64,000 nucleotides of DNA from an uncultured Prevotellaceae bacterium (lineage in GTDB: Bacteria; Bacteroidota; Bacteroidia; Bacteroidales; Bacteroidaceae). The stretch covers positions 28,430 through 92,429 of the forward strand of contig OMXL01000006.1 in assembly GCA_900314985.1 (NCBI GenBank), written 5' to 3'. Position numbers and translations under genes: made by a program. This document shows positions 18,508 to 25,920 of the stretch, one piece after another (within the stretch, counting starts at the first letter, position 1; the number at the start of each line of letters is the position of its first letter). The notes beneath the pieces were generated by a model. That model was not told the DNA's origin and made no database searches. It was given only the letters and a program-made list of their open reading frames with translations.

Positions 18508-19566
18508 TCAGCAATAGTATTGCTTATACCACTCGGCAAACTTACGGAGTCCTTCTCTCAAAGTAATCTTCGGTGTAAATCCAAAGTCACGCTCCAGAGC
18601 CGTAGCATCAGCATAAGTAGTTGGCACATCTCCTGGCTGCATCGGCACAAGCTTCTTATGAGCCTCGAAGTCATAGTCCTGAGGAAGAACACCAGCACGT
18701 AAAAGTTCCTCTTGTAGTATCTGTACAAAATCCAACAAGTTCTCAGGCTGACCACCACCAATATTATACACGGCATAGGGAGGTATGGGAAGACCATCCT
18801 CACCTTTCTGCTTGGAAGGAGCACCCTGCATCACACGAACGATACCCTCTACGATATCATCGACATAGGTAAAGTCGCGACGGCAATTGCCATAATTAAA
18901 GATCTGAATAGTCTCACCTTTCAGCAACTTGTTGGTAAAACCAAAGTATGCCATATCAGGACGACCGGCAGGGCCATAAACGGTAAAAAATCTCAGGCCC
19001 GTAGAAGGAATATCATAGAGTTTAGAATAGCAATGAGCCATCAGTTCATTACTCTTCTTCGTGGCAGCATAGAGGGATACAGGATTATCCACACGGTCGT
19101 CAACACTGAATGGAACCTTCTTGTTGCCACCATAGACACTCGAAGAGGATGCGTAAACTAAATGCTCTACGGGATTATTACGACAGGCCTCAAGGATGTT
19201 ATAGAAACCAATAAGGTTGCTCTGGATATATGCATCTGGATTCGTGATAGAATAGCGCACACCAGCTTGTGCAGCCAAATTGACTACGACCTGAGGATTA
19301 TAGTTCTTAAACAGTTCATCAATGGTATCTTTCGAGGCAATGTCGCCTTTCACAAAGACATACTTGATATCCTCAGGAACATGACTCTCAATCTCTTTCA
19401 AGCGCCATTCCTTAAGACTGACATCATAGTAGTCGTTCATATTGTCAATGCCAATGATAGTGGCACCTTTAATATCTTTAAAAAGACGCTTTACGAGATT
19501 AGAACCGATGAAACCGGCACTACCAGTGACCAGAATGGTCTTTTTATTCAAATCAATCTTTTCCAT
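18508..19566 (-). CDS. UDP-glucuronate 4-epimerase-like SDR enzyme
   Basis: 352 residues of the extended SDR family. The NAD site is VTGSAGFIGSN near the N-terminus, followed by NLAAQAGVRYS, the catalytic SSSSVYG with YAATKKSNE, and the GPAGRPDMAYFGF stretch characteristic of UDP-glucuronate 4-epimerases. It would interconvert UDP-glucuronate and UDP-galacturonate. It is the last gene of the minus-strand polysaccharide operon, 3 bases after a sugar-1-phosphate nucleotidyltransferase and downstream of a uronokinase-like GHMP kinase, which supports a uronic-acid substrate. Confidence 0.87.
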   Translation of the reverse strand: MEKIDLNKKTILVTGSAGFIGSNLVKRLFKDIKGATIIGIDNMNDYYDVSLKEWRLKEIESHVPEDIKYVFVKGDIASKDTIDELFKNYNPQVVVNLAAQAGVRYSITNPDAYIQSNLIGFYNILEACRNNPVEHLVYASSSSVYGGNKKVPFSVDDRVDNPVSLYAATKKSNELMAHCYSKLYDIPSTGLRFFTVYGPAGRPDMAYFGFTNKLLKGETIQIFNYGNCRRDFTYVDDIVEGIVRVMQGAPSKQKGEDGLPIPPYAVYNIGGGQPENLLDFVQILQEELLRAGVLPQDYDFEAHKKLVPMQPGDVPTTYADATALERDFGFTPKITLREGLRKFAEWYKQYYC

Positions 19567-19569
19567 ATT

Positions 19570-20304
19570 CTATTTTCCGTATTTTTCTACTGCCTCATAA
19601 TAGGTATCCAGACTACCAATATCGAAACGACCAGCACTCATAGGCCAGGCATGCATCGTAGTATGCTCTACCATATAGTGTGCCAGATTACCGGGTGCAT
19701 CCTTACCACAACCATTCTCCACAGAGTGACGAACAATGTTCAAATCTTTCTTTTGATAGATGTAGAAAGGAGGAACTGCCCAATGACTCTTGGGCACCTG
19801 AGGTTTTTCTTCCATACCTAATACACGCATATTGTCATCCAACTCCACCACACCAGTACGCTGCAGTTTCTCTATCGAAGGTTGTTCATGGCACATAATG
19901 CAACTGGAACCCTTCTCTTTGGCAAAGTCCACAAATTCCTGAAAGCTGAAGAACAGCAAGTTGTCTGCTGCCACCACCAACAGATCATCATTGATATTCA
20001 GTTTATTCATTGCAAACAAAAGGTCACATACAGCTCCCAGTCGAGTATCGTTTGTCTCAGTACCATCGTCAACAATGGTAATGGGTTTTGTATAATGCTG
20101 ATCTTTTGTCCACTTCTCAAAGATTGGTGCAAACTTATGGTTCGTGACAATGACGTGTTCATCAATTTCCGGTATCCGGTCAATGTCATCGAGCATACGA
20201 CCTAGAATGGTATTCTCTCCTATTATCAAAAGTGGTTTCGGAAAGTTCTTAGTCAACTCCCCTAACCTTGTGGCATAGCCGGCAGCAATAACGATATTTT
20301 TCAT
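19570..20304 (-). CDS. Sugar-1-phosphate nucleotidyltransferase
   Basis: 244 residues of the NTP_transferase fold. The N-terminal pyrophosphorylase loop is IVIAAGYATRLGELTKNFPKP, with the Gly-rich, Arg and Lys residues that bind NTP, and VVAADNLLFF provides the metal-binding Asp. No left-handed helix domain follows, so it is a single-domain enzyme. It most resembles glucose-1-phosphate thymidylyl/uridylyl transferases, but the context (uronokinase-like kinase upstream, UDP-uronate epimerase downstream) suggests a uronic-acid-1-phosphate substrate. That substrate is inferred. Confidence 0.82.
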   Translation of the reverse strand: MKNIVIAAGYATRLGELTKNFPKPLLIIGENTILGRMLDDIDRIPEIDEHVIVTNHKFAPIFEKWTKDQHYTKPITIVDDGTETNDTRLGAVCDLLFAMNKLNINDDLLVVAADNLLFFSFQEFVDFAKEKGSSCIMCHEQPSIEKLQRTGVVELDDNMRVLGMEEKPQVPKSHWAVPPFYIYQKKDLNIVRHSVENGCGKDAPGNLAHYMVEHTTMHAWPMSAGRFDIGSLDTYYEAVEKYGK

Positions 20305-20316
20305 ATTCTTTTTATT

Positions 20317-21459
20317 CTATACAAATCTCGCTCCATCATCTGGCTTTACCCAAAACACCTGGAATGTCTTCTCATATTCTGGGAACTGGTCGAGATAACG
20401 CTCCGTAAGCACTTTCTCTATTTCTTCTTTATGAGCAGGATCGACCATAGCTACACATGCTCCCTTGAAACCAGCTCCCGAAAAGCGGCCACCATAGACA
20501 CCTGGGAGCGAACGCATAATTTCGTAGATGGCGATAAGCTCAGGAGAGCCACACTCATAGTTATGAATAGAACTTTCACAGGAATCGAAAGAGAGTTTTC
20601 CAAACAGTTTCAGATTACCTGTTTCCCATGCTGTCACTCCTTGGCGTACACGACGATACTCCGAATAGAAGTGCTCTGCCCGACGAGCAAAACGCGCAGG
20701 CATAGCGATGCGTGTCTTGTCAAACGTTGCCTTAGGGATATCACGCAAGAAAGTCTTATCGAAAGTTTTCAAGGGCTGCTCCGTATAAGCCAACATGTTC
20801 CAAGCAGCTGTCTTACACTCATACACCCTCAGATTATAATCCGAATTCACCAACGAACGTGTCAGTCCACTAAAGAAGATACCAATCTCAAACTCAGGCA
20901 TCTCAGGGTTACGCTTGATGACGCGCCAGTCGTTAGAGTCACAATCCAAGAACAGCAAACCATTCTTTTTCCCTAACGCAATACATGCCTGGTCTAACAA
21001 ACCATTGTTCAGTCCGATATACTCGCGCTCAGCTTCCGAAGCAATTTTTACAATCTCAAAAGGTTGTAGTGTGATATCGTTCGCCCTGGCAAAGGCCATC
21101 ACATAAGCTATCAGCACAGCAGCACTCGACGAAAGTCCTCCCACAGGCAGCGACCCTTGAATAACACCATTGATGCCTTTTGATAGTTCAAAACGCTTCC
21201 TCAATGCGTATTTAGCACCACGAGCATAGTCACCCCAATGGCGCTCTCGAACCTGTGAGGGCGCATCTATCTCGAAGTCAACAATCCCTTCAAAGGTCTT
21301 TGACTCCAGATGCACATGACTATCGGCAGAGACATTAAACCAAAGGTCAACACCTTTATTGATGGCAAATCCCGTCACCAGACCATGCTGATGATCAACA
21401 TGCGCACCCAAAGGGCATACTCTATATGGCGCAAAAATGTGATATTTATAGTTTTCCAT
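20317..21459 (-). CDS. GHMP kinase, galacturonokinase-like
   Basis: 380 residues. The N-terminal sugar-binding motif is APYRVCPLGAHVDHQHG, which differs from the GRxNLIGEHTDYNxG of true galactokinases (compare GalK in this window) and recalls plant galacturonokinases from memory. The ATP loop is GSLPVGGLSSSAAVLIA and motif 3 is GGRFSGAGFKGACVA, both intact. It should phosphorylate C1 of a hexose or hexuronic acid. It lies directly upstream of a nucleotidyltransferase and a UDP-glucuronate 4-epimerase, the other two steps of a salvage route to UDP-uronates. Confidence 0.8.
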   Translation of the reverse strand: MENYKYHIFAPYRVCPLGAHVDHQHGLVTGFAINKGVDLWFNVSADSHVHLESKTFEGIVDFEIDAPSQVRERHWGDYARGAKYALRKRFELSKGINGVIQGSLPVGGLSSSAAVLIAYVMAFARANDITLQPFEIVKIASEAEREYIGLNNGLLDQACIALGKKNGLLFLDCDSNDWRVIKRNPEMPEFEIGIFFSGLTRSLVNSDYNLRVYECKTAAWNMLAYTEQPLKTFDKTFLRDIPKATFDKTRIAMPARFARRAEHFYSEYRRVRQGVTAWETGNLKLFGKLSFDSCESSIHNYECGSPELIAIYEIMRSLPGVYGGRFSGAGFKGACVAMVDPAHKEEIEKVLTERYLDQFPEYEKTFQVFWVKPDDGARFV

Positions 21460-21500
21460 CTTTCATTAAATAGTAGGTTACAAAGGGTTGCATCGCAATT

Positions 21501-21683
21501 CTATAGAAGGAATTGCGATGCAACAACAGCGAGCGCCATGAGAATGGCAAGAGTAACAAGACCTATCTTGAGGCATTTCTCAATCTTCTTACGGGTCTCG
21601 ATAGCTTGCAACGAGCGTTGTTTAAAAAGGCTCGCACCATCTTTCTTATGATGATGGTGGTGATGATGATGTTCTTCTGACAT
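21501..21683 (-). CDS. His-rich single-pass membrane microprotein
   Basis: 60 residues. The sequence opens MSEE and then eight consecutive His, then a basic helix, then one hydrophobic segment (about 39-60) reaching the C-terminus. This predicts a tail-anchored inner-membrane protein with a cytosolic metal-binding tract. It sits 7 bases after the outer-membrane exporter gene and 41 bases before the GHMP kinase in the same operon, so it is likely expressed. No family was recognised. A link to polysaccharide export is inferred only from position. Confidence 0.7.
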   Translation of the reverse strand: MSEEHHHHHHHHKKDGASLFKQRSLQAIETRKKIEKCLKIGLVTLAILMALAVVASQFLL

Positions 21684-21690
21684 AGTGCTC

Positions 21691-22488
21691 TTATTTTAGA
21701 ATGTTATATAACAGCGAGGTCAGCGAGATCAGAATACTTGTAGCGCTGAACCACAACGTTGTCATGCTACCCACACTTGAGTTCTGAGCCTTTACCTTAT
21801 TGGGCTCTACATAAACAACGTCGTTCTGCTGTAAATAATAATAAGGTGAGTTAACAATGTCAGCATCATTCAAGTTCAGGGTGTGAATCTCCTTCTTACC
21901 TGAAGCATCCTTACGAATGAGCTTGACACGATCACGTACACCATAGATGGTAAGGTCACCAGCCTGAGCCAGAGCCTCAAAGATATTGATTTCTTCACGT
22001 GATACCATATAGCTACCCGGACGGGCAACTTCACCCAACACCGAGATAGAATAGCTGGACATGCGTACGGTGACAATTGGATTCTCACTCTCAGCCAAAT
22101 AGGGTTGAATCTTCTCCTGAATCAAGCGCTCACATTCGCGTTTAGTAAGTCCTGCTACATGGAGACGACCAATAATAGGATAATTAATGCAGCCCTCGGT
22201 GTCTACCAGATAAGGCATCAGTGTACCGCCACCAGTAGAAAGTGTACGTCCCTGTTGATAAGCATTCTGCATCAACAGATTAAAAGGCAGTGAGGCCTCA
22301 GCATTAGTTGTATTAACAGTGATGGTCAACTCGTCCTTAGGCATAATCTTAGCATCGTAGAGATACTTCGACTTTTCATAGTTGATTGTATCGCTGTTTT
22401 GTAAATAAGCGATGTTCTTAACACTACCGCACGAAGACAAGAGTGCTATGAACAACGATACGGTAAAAAAAAGACTTAGCTTCTTCAT
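21691..22488 (-). CDS. Polysaccharide export outer-membrane lipoprotein (OPX/Wza-like)
   Basis: 265 residues with a lipoprotein signal ending ALLSSCGS (Cys near residue 20). The poly_export domain begins at about YDAKIMPKDELTITVN, followed by an SLBB-type region with PIIGRLHVAGLTKRE and VLGEVARPGSYMV. One hydrophobic segment lies at the extreme C-terminus, which fits insertion in the outer membrane. OPX proteins form the exit channel for capsule or exopolysaccharide and work with Wzc-type proteins, encoded two genes upstream. Short OPX forms like this are usual in Bacteroidetes. Confidence 0.92.
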   Translation of the reverse strand: MKKLSLFFTVSLFIALLSSCGSVKNIAYLQNSDTINYEKSKYLYDAKIMPKDELTITVNTTNAEASLPFNLLMQNAYQQGRTLSTGGGTLMPYLVDTEGCINYPIIGRLHVAGLTKRECERLIQEKIQPYLAESENPIVTVRMSSYSISVLGEVARPGSYMVSREEINIFEALAQAGDLTIYGVRDRVKLIRKDASGKKEIHTLNLNDADIVNSPYYYLQQNDVVYVEPNKVKAQNSSVGSMTTLWFSATSILISLTSLLYNILK

Positions 22489-22519
22489 ATACTTGTTATT
22501 TATGTTTCAAATGAAAAAA

Positions 22520-22951
22520 TTAGAACTGCCACCAATGCTTTTTCTTGGGAGGTCTGTGATCGTCAAAAGAGGAATGACCAGCCTCATCGATGAGATGATG
22601 CCATTTCTTGTGGTGCTTAATCATACGATACATAGTCCCCCAGTCAGGAAGACCTCCAAGATTACGGTCGTCGATGAAGATATCTGCCTTGAGCTTACGA
22701 GAGAAGTGAGGATTATTCTCCACTGTCTCTTCAGGATAGTCGCGGTTTACAGCATAGAACTCCAAACCACGTTCCTTGCACCAATTAACAGCCTCTTCAA
22801 GCAACTCACCTTCACGTACAGACCACAAGATGAGTTTGTGGCGGTCTTGAACAAGCATCTTCAACGTCTCCACAGCAAAGGGTATCTCCTCGCCAATTTG
22901 AGGATAGCGATGCTCTACGATGGTGCCGTCAAAATCTACTGCTATTATCAT
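22520..22951 (-). CDS. Small HAD-like hydrolase (BT0820-like)
   Basis: 143 residues. The N-terminal HAD motif I is IIAVDFDGTIVEHRYP, LILWSVREG corresponds to motif II, and DIFIDDRNLGG supplies the acidic motif IV. It lacks a cap domain. It resembles small Bacteroidetes HAD proteins known mainly from structural genomics; the substrate is unknown. The C-terminus is rich in His, Lys and Trp. It is encoded between wzc and the exporter gene with 31-34 base gaps on each side, so it belongs to the polysaccharide operon. Confidence 0.82.
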   Translation of the reverse strand: MIIAVDFDGTIVEHRYPQIGEEIPFAVETLKMLVQDRHKLILWSVREGELLEEAVNWCKERGLEFYAVNRDYPEETVENNPHFSRKLKADIFIDDRNLGGLPDWGTMYRMIKHHKKWHHLIDEAGHSSFDDHRPPKKKHWWQF

Positions 22952-22985
22952 ATATTAATAATGTAATATCTAATACTGTCAGGCT

Positions 22986-25538
22986 TTACTTCTTGATACT
23001 ATCGTCGTCCTTGTTACTATAACGAGAGTCGGCATAGTTACCATAGTTACCATAATTGCCATAGCCATACTTACCATAGCCGTACTTGCCATAACCATAG
23101 CGGCTGTAGCCGTAGCGACCATACTTACCATACTTGCCATAGCCATAATAGTAGCCGTACTTCTTCTTCGACATATCCACACCATTGAGGATGATGCAGG
23201 TATTGGGCAACTTATTCTCCTTGGTAAGACCATTAACAACACCGATATTAGCCTTCGGAGTGTAGTCAGCACGACAAACATAGCAGCTGACATTGGTAAA
23301 CTTGGCAATCTGAAGAGTATCAGATACCAGACCTACAGGAGCTGTATCCAGAATAATATAGTCGTACTGTTGCTTAAGAATCTCAATAGTATCTTCTAAG
23401 TTCTGGCGAGCCAGCAACTCTGTTGGGTTGGGAGGTGTAGGACCAGCCAAGAGCAGGTCAAGATTATCGTTAACACCCGACGCACAAACCTGCGAACGAA
23501 CATCTTCTACTGTCACACTGTTCTTTACCAACAGGGCTGTAGCACCAATCTTACGGTCACTGAGGTTGAAGAGTTTACCCAAAGCTGGCTTACGAATATC
23601 CAAACCACAGAGGATAACCTTCTTACCAAGCAGGGCAAATGACACAGCCAAGTTAGCAGCAAGGAAGGTCTTACCCTCACCAGATGTTGATGAAGTAAAG
23701 AGGATAACCTTCTCGTTTTCCTTCATCATGAACTGAATATTGGTACGCAAAGAGCGGAATATTTCATCAATCTGGTTATTCTTGTTAGCCTGTACCACAA
23801 TTCCTGCAGTGGTCTTGACACTATCGCTAGCCACAGGCACATCGGCAACGATGGGCAGACTGGTGAGTTTCATGACATCATCACGGCCCTCAATACGATA
23901 ACGGAAGAAGCTGAGTAAGAAGAGTACACACAATGGTAGCGCAAAGCCTAACACGAGTGCAGCCAACAGAATGATAGCACGCTTAGGACTAACGAGGCCA
24001 TCAAATTGTGGATTGTCAATGAGCTTACCCTTATCGACTGTAGCAGCGAGTGAAATACTATTCTCTTCACGCTTCTGCAACAACATCAAGTAAAGACCCG
24101 AACGTACATCCTGCTGACGACCAATCTCGGTCAGCACACGCTCCTGTTCAGGAGAACGACCGATACGTCCCTGATACTTGGAATACTCATCCTGAATGCT
24201 CTTACGCTGAATCTCTGCGGTACGACGAGCCTGTGTCAAAGCACTATGGATAGAAGTCTGCAACTGGTCGAGCGTTGCTGTCAGTGTCTGAACCTGCGGT
24301 GCATGACTGCTAAGAGTCTGCAAAAAGCGGTTACGTTCCTGTACGCTCTGATTGTAATTGGTAATCAATGCCATAGAGGCAGCATCCGTCAAACCCACAT
24401 TTGAAGGAATGATGTTATACTGGTTGGCAGGATTCTCCACAAATTCACGCAGATAGTCAAGCAACAGTATCTGTGAGGTTGCTTCATTTAACTTCGTTGA
24501 ATACTGATTGGTCATCTGGAGTGACTGTGCAGCGTCCATCTGAAGATCAATCAACTCATTGGCTTTTTTATAATTCTGAAGCTTACTTTCAGTGCTACCC
24601 AGCTCATCATTGATTTTTTCAATACGCTCGTTGATGAACTTTTCAGTCTTCATGGCAATCTCATTTTTATCAGCATTGGCCTGACGGTTATAGCAGACAA
24701 CCAATGCACGCAGGAAATCAATGCCACGCTTATAGTTAGCATCCTTAAGGGTAATCTCAGCGATATCAGTTTGCTTAGAAGTAGCAGCTACGCTCATAGC
24801 AGAAAGATACTTACGAGTCACACTCATAGGAGGTACAATAGAAACGATCCAAGTACCTTCCAAACTATCTTCCTTAACAAGGGTATTCTTGGTAAAAGTC
24901 AACGTTCCATATTCGGTCTGACAAATGGCTGGAAGCTTCTTTATCACTTTTGTAAATGAACCAGAAGATTTTCCATTTTTTAATAAGGTACCCGAAACCT
25001 CTATATTTTGATTCTTGCGAGTCATTACAAGTTCCATCGAACGTGTCTCTTCGAGAAGCATCTGATCGAGGGTATCAAGACTGGCACGATCCATATCCAC
25101 ATTAATCGGCTGAGTTCCATAAACCAGATTCTTCTTTACATAACCTTTGCTAAAGTACTCAGCATAGAGCTTCATATCCATCACAGCATCGCGAAGCAAC
25201 AGATTACTCTGAAGGATTTCCATCTCGTTCTCCAGACCTACAGAATTGGTCATAAAGCCCAAGTCCTGCATACTAGCCAACATATTCGTGTTGCTACGAC
25301 GGGAGTTTTTGTCTTCTTTAATCAGTACGCGTGCTGATACAGAATAGGTTGGCGTGGTGTATCGGAGATAAATAAATGCACCACAAAGGAAAATGAACAT
25401 GGTGAGCAAGAACCATTGCCAATTCAGGATGAGAGTGGCAAATATGTTCTGAAAAGAGAACCAAGACTGTTCGTCGTTCTCAGCACCCAACAATTCCTCA
25501 TTTCCAGTAAGATTAGCATTCTTTTCTTCTAAAGACAT
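22986..25538 (-). CDS. Wzc-like polysaccharide co-polymerase / BY-kinase
   Basis: 850 residues. After a cytosolic N-terminus come a first membrane segment (about 30-55), a long periplasmic Wzz/GNVR region with coiled coils, a second membrane segment (about 510-535), and a cytosolic tyrosine-kinase domain. The kinase has Walker A SGEGKT (Lys near 623), Walker A' ILCGLDIRKP and Walker B YIILDTAPVG (Asp near 731). The C-terminal tail from about 787 is a Tyr-Gly-Lys repeat with about 20 tyrosines, the autophosphorylation cluster. It sets chain length and controls export with the OPX protein. It is first in a seven-gene operon with two candidate promoters. Confidence 0.95.
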   Translation of the reverse strand: MSLEEKNANLTGNEELLGAENDEQSWFSFQNIFATLILNWQWFLLTMFIFLCGAFIYLRYTTPTYSVSARVLIKEDKNSRRSNTNMLASMQDLGFMTNSVGLENEMEILQSNLLLRDAVMDMKLYAEYFSKGYVKKNLVYGTQPINVDMDRASLDTLDQMLLEETRSMELVMTRKNQNIEVSGTLLKNGKSSGSFTKVIKKLPAICQTEYGTLTFTKNTLVKEDSLEGTWIVSIVPPMSVTRKYLSAMSVAATSKQTDIAEITLKDANYKRGIDFLRALVVCYNRQANADKNEIAMKTEKFINERIEKINDELGSTESKLQNYKKANELIDLQMDAAQSLQMTNQYSTKLNEATSQILLLDYLREFVENPANQYNIIPSNVGLTDAASMALITNYNQSVQERNRFLQTLSSHAPQVQTLTATLDQLQTSIHSALTQARRTAEIQRKSIQDEYSKYQGRIGRSPEQERVLTEIGRQQDVRSGLYLMLLQKREENSISLAATVDKGKLIDNPQFDGLVSPKRAIILLAALVLGFALPLCVLFLLSFFRYRIEGRDDVMKLTSLPIVADVPVASDSVKTTAGIVVQANKNNQIDEIFRSLRTNIQFMMKENEKVILFTSSTSGEGKTFLAANLAVSFALLGKKVILCGLDIRKPALGKLFNLSDRKIGATALLVKNSVTVEDVRSQVCASGVNDNLDLLLAGPTPPNPTELLARQNLEDTIEILKQQYDYIILDTAPVGLVSDTLQIAKFTNVSCYVCRADYTPKANIGVVNGLTKENKLPNTCIILNGVDMSKKKYGYYYGYGKYGKYGRYGYSRYGYGKYGYGKYGYGNYGNYGNYADSRYSNKDDDSIKK

Positions 25539-25574
25539 ATCTATAATATTTAATTTTAGTCAGACAATACGGTG

Positions 25575-25605
25575 CAAAGGTACGAATAATTTCACAATTG
25601 GCAAA
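25575..25605 (-). promoter_or_regulatory. Proximal promoter of the polysaccharide operon
   Basis: Minus-strand TTTG (25605-25602), 19 bases, then TACCTTTG (25582-25575), 37 bases before the wzc start codon. Confidence 0.75.
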
Positions 25606-25627
25606 TTTTTTTAAAACAAAAGATGCA

Positions 25628-25745
25628 TTTTTGTAAAAAAAACAAGAAATGTCCCCTACTTCACAGTGGAGGACATCCTATCTCATTTAGGTATTAGTCT
25701 TTTTAAGGTAAAAAGATTGTATTCAGGATAACGTTGGCAAAGATA
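25628..25745 (-). ncRNA. Candidate small RNA or attenuated leader upstream of wzc
   Basis: The minus strand carries a distal -7 element TATCTTTG (25745-25738). About 60-90 bases further it has a small hairpin (CTTTTTA / TAAAAAG) and then a 12-bp stem (25676-25665 with 25660-25649) with a GTGA loop, one wobble and one mismatch, followed by TTCTTG and eight Ts. This is a promoter-to-terminator unit of about 100 bases with no reading frame. It would give either a free small RNA or a leader whose terminator must be overcome for transcription to reach wzc. Confidence 0.45.
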
Positions 25746-25768
25746 GTTGATTTATGTCAATTCTCCAA
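25738..25768 (-). promoter_or_regulatory. Distal promoter upstream of wzc
   Basis: Minus-strand TTG (25768-25766), 20 bases, then TATCTTTG (25745-25738). A terminator-like hairpin lies between this promoter and the proximal one. Confidence 0.5.
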
Positions 25769-25859
25769 GCATTTTTATAATTTTAACACTATAAAAATAA
25801 AGAAAACCAAAAATCCCCAATAGTCTTTTACAAAAAAGAACAGAAAAGACGCCAATATT

Positions 25860-25891
25860 TTTGGTGTTTCTTCTGACATTTTGTACCTTTG
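25860..25891 (+). promoter_or_regulatory. Promoter of glnS
   Basis: TTTG (25860-25863), 20 bases, then TACCTTTG (25884-25891). Because this promoter lies inside the longest open frame, translation must start downstream, at ATG 25921. Confidence 0.8.
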
Positions 25892-25920
25892 CAGTCAAAT
25901 TATACATTGCTTATTTTATT

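Noticed and set aside
23030-23170. Insertion of a foreign repeat into wzc
   Set aside because: The repeat encodes the Tyr-rich tail expected for BY-kinases, so it is regarded as native to the protein.
25861-25920. N-terminal extension of glnS
   Set aside because: The segment contains the -7 element and would be upstream of the transcript start; Met at 25921 gives a normal GlnRS.
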